Both the position numbers and the translations under genes were made by a program. Positions 25,276 to 35,230 of a DNA stretch of 64,000 nt are shown in pieces. Under the pieces are notes generated by a model. That model was not told the origin of the DNA and did not search any database. It was given only the letters and a program-made list of their open reading frames with translations. The stretch's first letter is position 1. The number at the start of each line of letters is the position of its first letter. The stretch is from Haliclystus octoradiatus (taxonomy: Eukaryota; Cnidaria; Staurozoa; Stauromedusae; Haliclystidae): positions 372,001 through 436,000 of the forward strand of contig OU744448.1 of the NCBI GenBank assembly GCA_916610825.1, in the 5' to 3' direction.

Positions 25276-26132
25276 AGGGCCAATTACACTGCAGCAAAAA
25301 AGGCACGGTACTCGTCAATTAACACCCGAGGTGTTAACAAGAATGCGGCCCGTGCTGTTTTTTTTTCAGTGTTTACACAGCTTATTAAAAACTGTTTTCA
25401 AGATCGCCCGTGCCTATTTTTACGCGGGCCGAGATTGAAAACTTACAAACTGAATTATAGGTTTCTCATTATTTAATGGTTTTACAGGTGAAATTCGATA
25501 AATTGAGATTCAATTATGTTAAATAACTTGTAAGGATTCCGTTGAACTGAAAATCACTATGTTTTTCATCAATTATAATATTTAAATTTTTGTTACATTC
25601 CTACCTCCATTGAGCAAAATTCAAATAAATTTGGGTTAGTCTTTCACCTCCTGAACATGCTACCACGCCAGATCGGTATTTCTGTGACAAAAGACACATC
25701 TAAATTTACGCTCCGCACTCGTAGTTACAATTTGCATAATTAAACCTTATACTACAGAAACTTCATTCATTTTCAAAAGAAATACGTAACAAAATATGCT
25801 TAATGTGCTTATCTAGCTTTGGTAATCTTTAGTCTGTTACTGATTTTATTAGAAAACCTCAGAATTCCACTGTAAAGAGACGCAACTTCTACGATGACGT
25901 CATAATTACTGCAAAACGGCACGGTGCCCACTTTTTGAGCGGGCCGAGACTACCTCGAGAAATGATCTCGGCCCGATCAAAATAGTAGGCACGGTGCCGC
26001 TTTTCAATGTCTGAAAAGCCGTTTAGACAGTGTTTTTGCTTGGCCCGTGCTCAAAAACACTTGACACCTTCACACCTTTGATGTGTTAATTGACGAGTAC
26101 CGTGCCTATTTTGCTGCAGTGTAAATGGCCCT
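25276..26132. mobile_element. 857-bp DNA transposon-like element with long terminal inverted repeats
   Basis: The ends AGGGCCAATTACACTGCAGC (from 25276) and the reverse complement of TGCAGTGTAAATGGCCCT (to 26132) match. Similarity extends about 60-100 bp inward, through CACGGTACTCGTCAATTAAC and subterminal GGCCCGTGCT blocks. ATA flanks both sides (25273-25275, 26133-26135) as a possible 3-bp target duplication. No transposase frame is seen. A second, truncated copy is at 17233. Confidence 0.8.
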
Positions 26133-26488
26133 ATAAAGTGTAAACTTACTGATTATACAACTTAGGAATTTTATTGTTATGTATTTATACTACAGTACTG
26201 TATATTATTCAAATTGTTATGGTTGGAAATAAACATATCTATCTATCTATCTATTTGTAAAACGTTGTCTTACTGATTGAACATAGGGCTCAATGCAAAA
26301 TATAGCAGAGCTTACATAATATAAAAGTCAGAGAATCAGACAGTCTAATGACCATGCAATATAGTGTAGTGGTTAGCGCGAAAGTCAACTTGATTGTCAT
26401 ATCCGTTTGTAGAAACTGTAAATTGTAATGCCCCACCTTGTTACCACTTGTTACGCCTCGGTCGCCTCTCATGTCTCTGTCCTTCGTC

Positions 26489-27036
26489 TTGTAAACATGT
26501 GTCTCTAAATATATATATATTATCATTTATAACTTCAAGTCCTGTTTGTCTATCACTAAATAACATGCACAATTGGTGACCGCGACAATGCACACGCAGC
26601 CTTACAATAACATCACTTTGGATTACCCAGTTTTACGCTAATCATGCCAATCTGTGGATTCAACTTTACAATTAATGAACAATTGGTCGTATTATGGACA
26701 TATTTCACTAGCCGAAGTTTGCTGATATATCGAAATTATTTATTTGAACGTTATTTCACTATCTTGTTGCTGTTATCAACTTTTCATCATTTTAGAATTT
26801 TAAATCTGTTGACTTTTCAATCAAAGAATCTTGAAGAAGCATTTAATTTATTCATCATGACATAAAGTTATTTACATATTTACATATTTATATATTTACA
26901 TTGGTAATCGTTATGTCTCTAAATATACGAAGCGAAGTGAAGTGCAGGGGCATGTTGGCACAAGTCTCTAAATATATATATATTATCATTATAACTTCAA
27001 GTCCTGTTTGTCTATCACTAAGTAACTTGCACAATA
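26489..27036. repeat. Possible LTR remnant with an adjacent primer-binding-site-like sequence
   Basis: About 80 bp (26489-26572: TCTCTAAATATATATATATT ... CTGTTTGTCTATCACTAAAT) recurs at 26957-27036 in the same orientation. The first copy ends ACATGCACA and is followed by ATTGGTGACCGCGAC, which looks like the primer binding site after an LTR. The element between the copies is short and non-coding, so this would be a degraded or deleted LTR element. The LTR outer ends are not defined. Confidence 0.4.
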
Positions 27037-27284
27037 GTAGCTTGTTAGTATGGATTTTGTTAGTGATTGCACAAAAGACTGGCAAGAAAAGGAGCACGTC
27101 AGTGGTCAGGCATAAAAGCAGAATTGTTCCACAGGAAATGAAAGCAATAATTAGGAAGAGCTTGTAGAAACTGTGTTTTTGCAAAAGGAACATGGAAAAT
27201 ATTGGTTCTTCTGTGATGGCTGTCAATAAATGTGAAAAGGGTTTTTGTTTTTGCTTTGCAAAAGGATTTCTTGACATGATAGAA

Positions 27285-27825
27285 AGTACCTTACTTGACT
27301 CTATACAAATCAGAAATTTTTAAAATTCCAAGCTGCTTCATCAATGGTTCAAAATGGGTCATTGGTTTTACACTCATGATTATTCTGATGCATTTTTTTT
27401 GAAGAGATTCTAATCGGTTAATACCACTGTTACCCCAAATAATTGACCCAAATTCAAGATGTGGTTTAATTATGCAATTGTAAATTAGCAGTTTGTGATG
27501 CTGCGATAAAAATTTTTTAAGCGAATAAGCGTGTAGATGTTTTTACGTAATTTTAACTTCACCCAATCAATGTAGGGTCTCCAGTTCAATTTATCTTACA
27601 CCATAATCCCTAAAAATTTGATACATTTAATTTTACAATCTGAGCTGCAACGTTCTAAAATATGACCATTAAGATAAACTGGGTTTAAATTGTCAGCAGT
27701 AGGCCTACCATGTTTGAAAATGATATATTTGGACTTGTCAGGATGCAAAGTTAACTGATTTCGATTGAACCAGCTAGCGACATTTCCCAATTCCAATACT
27801 GTAACAAGTTTTAACAAATTTTAAA
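27285..27825 (-). pseudogene. Non-LTR reverse transcriptase C-terminal remnant
   Basis: The minus frame 27817-27596 reads VASWFNRNQLTLHPDKSKYI, the segment after the YADD motif. Downstream, in shifted frames, come DWVKLKLRKNIYTLIRL and LEFGSIIWG-type residues. Stops and frameshifts show it is dead. It differs from the element at 21-22 kb. Confidence 0.7.
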
Positions 27826-28096
27826 AATAGTAAAGGTTTACTAATTATGCTGTCCGGTAACTCGTGAAAATGATTGCTAAAACTCGCACATGAATGAAAT
27901 TAAATTTAAGAGTCTCAAATTCAATTGAAATCTAACGATAGCCTCATGTCTTATTTGTAGTTCTAAATTTCAATGAATGAGCTATTGTATGATGTAAATT
28001 AGTTTCGTAAATAAATCATCTCTAAAATAAAAATGGCTAAAACCATGCATGCCGTAACTCTTGCGGCTTAGCCTGTTATATATTCTACTAGCTCAG

Positions 28097-31000
28097 TGTT
28101 ATATTATTAAGAATGAAGTATAGATATATATATTCAATGACTAGTCAGGTAGTTCATGTATTCAAGATGGCTGCTTTATTCTGGTTATTCTGATATGCCA
28201 CATGGCCTTAAACAAGGTGGCCTCATAATGAAGTATAAATGAATCATTATGAGGCAATCTAAGATAATCAAGATTTAGCATTAATCTAATCAGATCTAAC
28301 ATTATAACATCTTCCCTTTTACTATATTAAAAGCTATTATGTAAATCTTGCTGGTTTTACAATCTGTCGTCTAATGCGTGATGTTGTTGTTGGATCTATT
28401 GTATTCCCCATGGCTTTGTTTTCTTTGTTTACTTCTGTTTCAATGCTTTCATTTTCCTCTCGACTAGTAGATTCAGGTTGACTACTTGTATTGTTTTGCA
28501 TACGCTGTGGGGTTGAATTGTAAGTGGATGAACTGTCCTCATGAATGCTTCTATCTGGGTTGAGATGAGTTCTTGTGCGACGAAGTATCTGACCTGATGG
28601 CGTCTGAATGATGTAGGATTTTGGTGATGCATCATGACGAATTACAGTAGCAGGCAACCATTGTTTACCGTATCTGTGACGTACTGCCTGGCCAGGCCAA
28701 AGTACACTTTTTTCTGCTGCTGATTGTTGGTAGTACCACGAAGCTTGTCCCTGTCGTTGTGCTAATAAGCTGCGAACAGTAGAAGGTTTCCAGACCTCCG
28801 GCTGGAGCTGGTGCGGATACTTCTGAAGTCTGTTTCGAAGCACCCGGCCTTGCAGAAGTGTTGCTGGTGAGGGTAAACCACCGCCAATTGGAGTGTTACG
28901 CATTGCCATCATAGTCGCTTGCAAGTCTTTGCCGTCATCTAGCATCTTCTTCAGGTGAATCTTCACATTCTGCACGTGACGTTCCGCAGAACCATTAGAT
29001 TGTGGATAATGCGGACTAGATGTTATGTGTTGCATATCTAGTGACTTTCTAAATTCTCTAAATTCTTGGCTTCCAAATTGTGGGCCATTATCACTGATCA
29101 GATGCTCTGGAATGCCGTAGTTAGTAAAATTCTTCAATAAAGATTTTGTCACATTTAATGTTTTTGTTTGAGTCAGTGGAATCACACTTGGCCATTTTGA
29201 GTAGAGGTCCACAAGAAGAAGGTAGTGGTTCCCGTCTAACTCGAACAAGTCTGTCGATACTGTTTGGTATGGGTATTCTGGAATCGGATATTGCATGAGA
29301 GGTTCATTAGCGTTGGCATTTCTATTTCTCTGGCAGATTCCACATGCCTCTACCATGTCCTTAATTTGAGTAGCATAACCAGGCCAATATACAGCTGTTT
29401 TCGCCCTTTCCAAACATTTAGAAATACCAAAATGTCCACTATGGATTTGTTTTAGAGTTTCTCTAATGAGTGTGGATGGTATCACCAATTGACTGTTTCT
29501 AAACAACATGCCTGAGTAAAGACAGAGATTGTCTCGCTCTGCCCAATAAGGCTTGACTGCAGCCGGTAGTAGGTCTTTTCTAGCAGGCCAGCCATTATTG
29601 ACAAAATTTAGTATTGCTTGCAATGTAGCATCATTTTCGGTGGCTTCTATGATGTCATTTCTTTTTTCTTTGGCTACTACATCACATATTCTGATAATTT
29701 CTTGTTCCATTGGATCATCATATTCGTTATCTAAATATGCTCTTGACAGTGTGTCTGCTAAGATTAGTTCTTTTCCAGGTTTGTATTCGAGAGTAATCTC
29801 ATATTGTAAACATCTTAACCGCATTCTTGCCAGGCGAGGAGAGACATCTGAAATAGGCTTGTTCATTATTCCAAGCAAAGGCTTATGATCCGTTTCTATG
29901 GTCACAGCCTGGCCAAATACGTACTGGTGAAACCTTGTAGCCCCAAATTGTACAGCTAACATTTCTTTCTCGATTTGAGCATAGTTTTTCTGAGCAGTTG
30001 TTAATGTGCATGAAGCATACTCAATTGGCCGTCCAGCTTGTATCAATACTGCACCTAAACCCGCTTTTGATGCGTCTACAGATAATGTTACTGGTATTTT
30101 GGCATTGAAGAGTCCTAGCGTAGGTGCTGAGGCAATCATTTCTTTAATTGCTGCTAATGACTGTTCTTGATTCTCATCCCATGTGAATTCAACATCTTCT
30201 TTTAATAAATCACGCAGAGATGAAGCCTTTTCTGACAGATTAGGACAAAATTTTGCAACATATGTTACCATGCCGAGAATTCGTTGCAGATCATCTTTGC
30301 TTTTTGGTGATGGCATCTCACAAATCGCCTGTATACGATTTTGATCGATTCTGATTCCATTGCCACTCACTATCTGTCCAAGATATTTGAGCTCTTTCAT
30401 ACCAAAATTACATTTTTTCTTGTTTAACTTCAGATTGATTTTTCTACATCTCTTTAAAACAGCTTCCAGTCTCTTGTTGTGCTCCTCTTCATCTTTTCCA
30501 TGGACAAGTATGTCGTCAATATAGACTTCTACACCTTCAATATCTGAGAAGTGATCAGCAACTGTTCTATGAAATACTTCAGGTGCTGAGCTGACACCAT
30601 AAGGAAGACGAAGGAACCGATATCGTCCAAATGGTGTTCCAAATGTAGTAATATAGCTACTTTTCTCATCTAGGGCCATTTGCATAAACCCTGTAGTAGC
30701 ATCTAATGAGGAGAAAATAGTCGAGTCATGTATCTTTGCAAATATCTCTTCTGCCGTTGGCACTTGGCAATGTTCACGTTTAATTGCTTTATTCAAGGAA
30801 AGTGGGTCTAGGCATACTCTTAATGACCCATTAGGTTTGGAAACCACGACAATTGGATTAACCCATTCTGTTGGAGACGTGACTTTTGTTATCATATTGT
30901 TTCTTTCCATGTCAGCTAATGTTGCCTTTAGTTGGTCACGTATACGGAATGGTATACGACGTGCTGCGTGGATGGTGGGTGTGTGATCTTCCTTCAGTTT

Positions 31001-32502
31001 AATGGAGTGATTGCCTGGTAGGCGTCCAGTCCCAGTGAATACAGATTCATATAATTCTGGAAGACTTTCACCAACTGAGTTGATTGTACAAACAGGTAAT
31101 AGACCCATTTCTTGTAAGCTGTGATAGCCTAGCAATGTGGCATCAGTATTTTTATGGTCTACAATCACAAATTCAAGGACATAATATTTTCCTTGGTGAT
31201 AAATCGCAAGGTCTGTTTTGCCAACTACTTTTATTTTGGCCCCTCCATAGGCTTCCAAAACTTTGTTACATTTGCTAACTTTAGCCTTTGGGTTGCAGCG
31301 TCTGAGAGTTTGAATTGGTAATACATTGCACCCTGCTCCTGTATCTGCTTTTGTGATGATATGAAATTTACTATCAGCTAGCTCTAATTTTACAGTCCAT
31401 TGGTCTGATTTTGATGATTTGCTGTCCCTTACATTGAATATAATAATACTATCTACGTCTTGTGATTGTATGTCATTGATATTTCCAGACTCTTGTTTCT
31501 CTTTGGTCTTTGTAATTACTCCTTTAGATCTGCAGACAGTAGCAAAGTGGTTAGGCTTGTCACATGTGAGGCATATTTTTCCAAATGCAGGACATTTACG
31601 AGGTATATGACTTCCTCCACAATATTTACAGTTATCAATCCTTCCTTTTGGCTGTTTTGATTTCATGAGATTTATTTGACTGCTTTCAGTTTGGAGTTCA
31701 TTCCCTATTCTTATGGCTCCTTCTTTATGGCGACATATCTGTATGGCTTTTTCTAAATTGAGATTCGTTGTGTATAGCAGCTCTGCTCTGATACTGTCAG
31801 AATATATTCCTAACACAACCTGATCTTTAAGTAAACGATCTGTTAGTGTTTCTCCATCTTGTGATTGGCATATAGGGTAATTGCAATATGGCAGCTGATT
31901 TCTTAAAGCAGTTAGGAAGTTATCAAAAGGCTCATCTGCTTTTTGTTTCCTTGAAAAGAATTTATGGCTTTCATAGCTGTCATTTTTCTTTGGTGAATAA
32001 TATTTGTTGAATTTATCCAGCACTTCATCAAGATCATTCTTATTATTTAATTCTAAACTTCTGTAGATAGTTCTGCCCTCTTGTCCTAATAATGTGAGAA
32101 GTATTGCAACTTTTACTTCACCTGATTTGGACTTCTTGTCAGTGGCCAGAAGATAAAACTTGAAACCTTCCTCCCAATCATTCCAGCTTTGGGCCAAGTT
32201 ACCACAATTGTCTGCTCTAAATGGCTTTGGTGGTTTGAAAGTATTCTCTTCTGACATAATGTAGACTTGGATTACTTAGTCTGACACCATGTTATATTAT
32301 TAAGAATGAAGTATAGATATATATATTCAATGACTAGTCAGGTAGTTCATGTATTCAAGATGGCTGCTTTATTCTGGTTATTCTGATATGCCACATGGCC
32401 TTAAACAAGGTGGCCTCATAATGAAGTATAAATGAATCATTATGAGGCAATCTAAGATAATCAAGATTTAGCATTAATCTAATCAGATCTAACATTATAA
32501 CA
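28097..32502 (-). mobile_element. Full-length Gypsy-class LTR retrotransposon with identical LTRs
   Basis: The element is 4406 bp. LTRs of 213 bp at 28097-28309 and 32290-32502 are identical by eye across their length. The 5-bp target duplication CTCAG lies at 28092-28096 and 32503-32507. On the minus strand the 5' LTR is followed directly by a primer binding site TGGTGTCAGACT, and the 3' LTR is preceded by the purine tract AAAAGGGAAGA. One uninterrupted gag-pol frame fills the interior. Identical LTRs and an intact frame mean recent insertion. Each LTR contains AAGATGGCTGC, a YY1-type motif. Confidence 0.97.
28337..32257 (-). CDS. Gag-Pol polyprotein of the Gypsy-class retrotransposon
   Basis: One frame of 1306 codons with no stop or shift. 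Domains in order: gag with Cys/His knuckles (CKYC and CLTCDKPNHFATVC, about residues 210-245); aspartic protease with DTGAGCN near 305; reverse transcriptase with SSLDATTGFMQM and catalytic YIDD near 585; RNase H (LSVDASKAGLGAVL, IETDHKPLLG); integrase with its HHCC zinc region (HSGHFGISKCLER ... CGICQ) and core residues around DLFELDG, SDNGPQFG and the downstream Glu in SNGSAERH. The order protease-RT-RNase H-integrase defines the Gypsy class. A fused single frame is as in several invertebrate lineages (Mag/SURL-like). No envelope ORF is present. The start at 32257 is the first ATG after the primer binding site. Confidence 0.96.
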   Translation of the reverse strand: MSEENTFKPPKPFRADNCGNLAQSWNDWEEGFKFYLLATDKKSKSGEVKVAILLTLLGQEGRTIYRSLELNNKNDLDEVLDKFNKYYSPKKNDSYESHKFFSRKQKADEPFDNFLTALRNQLPYCNYPICQSQDGETLTDRLLKDQVVLGIYSDSIRAELLYTTNLNLEKAIQICRHKEGAIRIGNELQTESSQINLMKSKQPKGRIDNCKYCGGSHIPRKCPAFGKICLTCDKPNHFATVCRSKGVITKTKEKQESGNINDIQSQDVDSIIIFNVRDSKSSKSDQWTVKLELADSKFHIITKADTGAGCNVLPIQTLRRCNPKAKVSKCNKVLEAYGGAKIKVVGKTDLAIYHQGKYYVLEFVIVDHKNTDATLLGYHSLQEMGLLPVCTINSVGESLPELYESVFTGTGRLPGNHSIKLKEDHTPTIHAARRIPFRIRDQLKATLADMERNNMITKVTSPTEWVNPIVVVSKPNGSLRVCLDPLSLNKAIKREHCQVPTAEEIFAKIHDSTIFSSLDATTGFMQMALDEKSSYITTFGTPFGRYRFLRLPYGVSSAPEVFHRTVADHFSDIEGVEVYIDDILVHGKDEEEHNKRLEAVLKRCRKINLKLNKKKCNFGMKELKYLGQIVSGNGIRIDQNRIQAICEMPSPKSKDDLQRILGMVTYVAKFCPNLSEKASSLRDLLKEDVEFTWDENQEQSLAAIKEMIASAPTLGLFNAKIPVTLSVDASKAGLGAVLIQAGRPIEYASCTLTTAQKNYAQIEKEMLAVQFGATRFHQYVFGQAVTIETDHKPLLGIMNKPISDVSPRLARMRLRCLQYEITLEYKPGKELILADTLSRAYLDNEYDDPMEQEIIRICDVVAKEKRNDIIEATENDATLQAILNFVNNGWPARKDLLPAAVKPYWAERDNLCLYSGMLFRNSQLVIPSTLIRETLKQIHSGHFGISKCLERAKTAVYWPGYATQIKDMVEACGICQRNRNANANEPLMQYPIPEYPYQTVSTDLFELDGNHYLLLVDLYSKWPSVIPLTQTKTLNVTKSLLKNFTNYGIPEHLISDNGPQFGSQEFREFRKSLDMQHITSSPHYPQSNGSAERHVQNVKIHLKKMLDDGKDLQATMMAMRNTPIGGGLPSPATLLQGRVLRNRLQKYPHQLQPEVWKPSTVRSLLAQRQGQASWYYQQSAAEKSVLWPGQAVRHRYGKQWLPATVIRHDASPKSYIIQTPSGQILRRTRTHLNPDRSIHEDSSSTYNSTPQRMQNNTSSQPESTSREENESIETEVNKENKAMGNTIDPTTTSRIRRQIVKPARFT

Positions 32503-32557
32503 CTCAGCATTCCGGGGTAAACAAGCAACGGCTTGAGTCCTCAGAGGAGAGACTGGC

Positions 32558-35034
32558 ATGAGACCGCTTGTGGAAATTGTTGGTTATCCTAAAGTCCTTC
32601 CTGTCCTGTCAGATTGGTTATGTAGAAGGTGGTAATTTTGCATCTGCCCAAATAAAGATGTCATGTCATGTGAATCTCAATTCAAACTTCATAATTTATG
32701 CCTTCTTCTTATGCTGGAAACAAACTGAAGGGAGCGCGCCACTGCTGAGTGGATGATTTCAGATCTGCACACTGCAGCCTCTTCTGCATGACCTGTTCCC
32801 TTTTTGATCACTCCAGTGGAATTCTAAAATCCTTTTATTGTCCATTTAATTTGTATACCCTTGTAATCATAATTTCAGGTATGTCGGCATTACAGTGCTG
32901 ATCCTAGGGCGAAACCAGCACCCACAGACAATGAGGCACTCGCTCCCGCCATACCAGTTGTCAACAGTCACAACGAGTGGGATCCATTAGAAGAGGTTAT
33001 TGTTGGCTGTCCAGAAAATTCCATAGTTCCCAAGTTCACTGTTGAAGTTAAAGCAAACACAGCAGAAACTCACTGGCAATTCTTTCAAGAATACGGAGGT
33101 ACGCCCTTTCCAGCAGCCACTGTTGAGAAGGCAGTAGCAGAAATAGAAGAATTTTGTAATATTTTGAGGCATGAAGGAGTCATTGTTCGTCGTCCTGATA
33201 TTGTCGATCACTCCAAGGTAATATTTAACGTGATAAATAACTATCGATTTATGCAAGATGAGACAATATGACCAACCTGTCTATTTGTTTTCACATTGAT
33301 AGGAATACAGCACACCAGACTTCAAAAGCACAGGGATGTATGCTGCCATGCCTCGTGACATTTTACTCGTCATAGGTAATGAAATCATTGAAGCTCCAAT
33401 GGCGTGGAGAAGTCGCTTCTTTGAATATCGACCGTACCGAACACTAATTAAAGAATATTTTAATAATGGGGCAAGATGGTCAGCAGCACCCAAACCAACA
33501 ATGAGCGATGAACTGTATGACATGGTACGCTAGCCACAATGTTATCATCACTACTCCGCTACAATTGGGGAGCATTCACAATTGACGTCAACCTATTTTG
33601 GGGTCATAATCAACCCACCTCCCCCTACTGTCAACCAATGTCAACTTCTGCAAACACCCCCTCCCCATTGATGTCAACTTGCAGCTACCCCCCCATAACA
33701 ATCGAAAATTCCAAAATAAAATCGCAATTAAAAACACTAGAAAAATGTTCATGTTGTCTTGCTTTCAGTGAGTTAATCATATGTATGTAGCGGCAAGCAC
33801 TATCTGTTACATGATGCAGAAAATCAAAGTAATCGTTACTTTCAAATAGCTGCCCGAGCTTTTTTTACGTTAAAATAATTTCAATAGTTGACATCAACTA
33901 ATAGCTAAGGCCCCCCAACCCTGTCAACTTTGGTCAACTTTTTACCAACCCCCTCCCCCTATACCGGTTGACGTCAATTGTGAATGCTCCCTTGTTTGCT
34001 CATAATTAGAAGTCTTTTCATTTTTACTTTTCATAGGACTACCCGATTTCAAATGTCGAGCAAAGATTCCAGCTGTCTAAGCAAGGGCAATTTGTTACAA
34101 CAGAGTATGAGCCATGTTTTGATGCGGCTGATGTTATGAGAGCTGGTCGAGATTTGTTTGTGCAAAGGAGCCAGGTAATTCAGCATATCTATCCATGTGA
34201 TTTCTGAGGCAAAAATTAGGCAATGAAACAGTAGATTGAGATGGATCTCGCTTGTCTTTCAAGTTATCCTTGAAACAGCTGATTGAATTAAAATCTCACA
34301 GATCAATCAATCTGCATTTAAACCAATTAGAAATAAAAGTGAGATGTTGGATCTGTGGAATGTGGATGTTCTCAACCGATTCTCAAGGGGATGGAGTAAA
34401 TTCCCTTTCTCCTATCATTTGTCTTGACCATATTGGTATCTGTGGATGATGCGTATACCTGATCATAATTGGTTCGTTGATTTTAGGTCACCAATTACAT
34501 GGGCATTGAATGGTTAAAGCGTCACCTTGGCGATAGTTACAATGTCCATACACTATCATTCAAAGATCCAAACCCTATGCACATTGATGCAACACTAAAC
34601 TTCATTGGTCCTGGTTTGGCTGTTAGCAATCCTGATCGACCATGCAATGAAATTGATATCTTCCACAAAGCAGGATGGAGCGTCATCACCGCTGCGAACT
34701 CAGTCCTGAAGGATAGCTATCCGTTTTGGATGAGTTCAAAGTGGTTATGTATGAATACACTGATGTTAGATGAGAAACGGGTGGTGGTTGAAACTGAGGA
34801 AGTTCATACACAAAAGGTGTGTTGACTTTTGCCAAATCCGATCTTTAAATTGCACAATGCCTACTTACAAAATGTTATTAAGCGTGAGGATTTTTGTGTG
34901 GTTTTTAGATGTTTGAATCGCTTGGTATTGAATGCATTAAAGTAAGTATTCGCAACGCCAACACACTCGGAGGTGGATTCCATTGTTGGACAAGTGACAT
35001 TAGACGTAATGGTGAATTAAAATCCTACTTTTAA
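32558..35034 (+). CDS. GATM: Glycine amidinotransferase (AGAT), 6 exons
   Basis: Transfers the amidino group of arginine to glycine, giving guanidinoacetate, the first step of creatine synthesis; mitochondrial in vertebrates. Exons: 32558-32628, 32896-33217, 33303-33524, 34037-34174, 34487-34816, 34909-35034, giving 402 codons plus stop (human 423). The catalytic triad is visible as D234 (PCFDAAD), H283 (PMHIDATLN) and C387 (GGGFHCWT), each exactly 20 residues before the human positions. Other landmarks are [31 protein letters not shown] and RNANTLGGG. Exon 1 (about 24 residues) is inferred from phase. An alternative acceptor at 32879 also reads in frame, so the first 30 residues are provisional. 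AATAAA (35034-35039) overlaps the stop. A Gypsy element ends about 50 bp upstream of the start codon. A fragment of exon 4 is duplicated in ATG7. Confidence 0.95.
33568..33991. mobile_element. 424-bp MITE with perfect 26-bp terminal inverted repeats in GATM intron 3
   Basis: The left end GGGAGCATTCACAATTGACG (33568 on) is repeated perfectly inverted over 26 bp at the right end (33966-33991). TTG flanks both sides (33565-33567, 33992-33994). Subterminal tracts are C-rich with repeated GTCAACTT motifs. There is no ORF of interest. Confidence 0.85.
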
Positions 35035-35230
35035 ATAAAAGTGTTTATTTTTTATCTTGATAAAAGATGTAATTAAAATGATTTCAAGAGTTTTATTTGC
35101 AATCAAATCAATATTTAATAATGTAACAGTTAGGCAAAATTTATTGCATAGGAAATATTATTCAAAGGTTGATATTGAAAATTACATGATAGAAATTCAT
35201 ATTTTTACACATCGCCGAGTAAGAGTGTTG

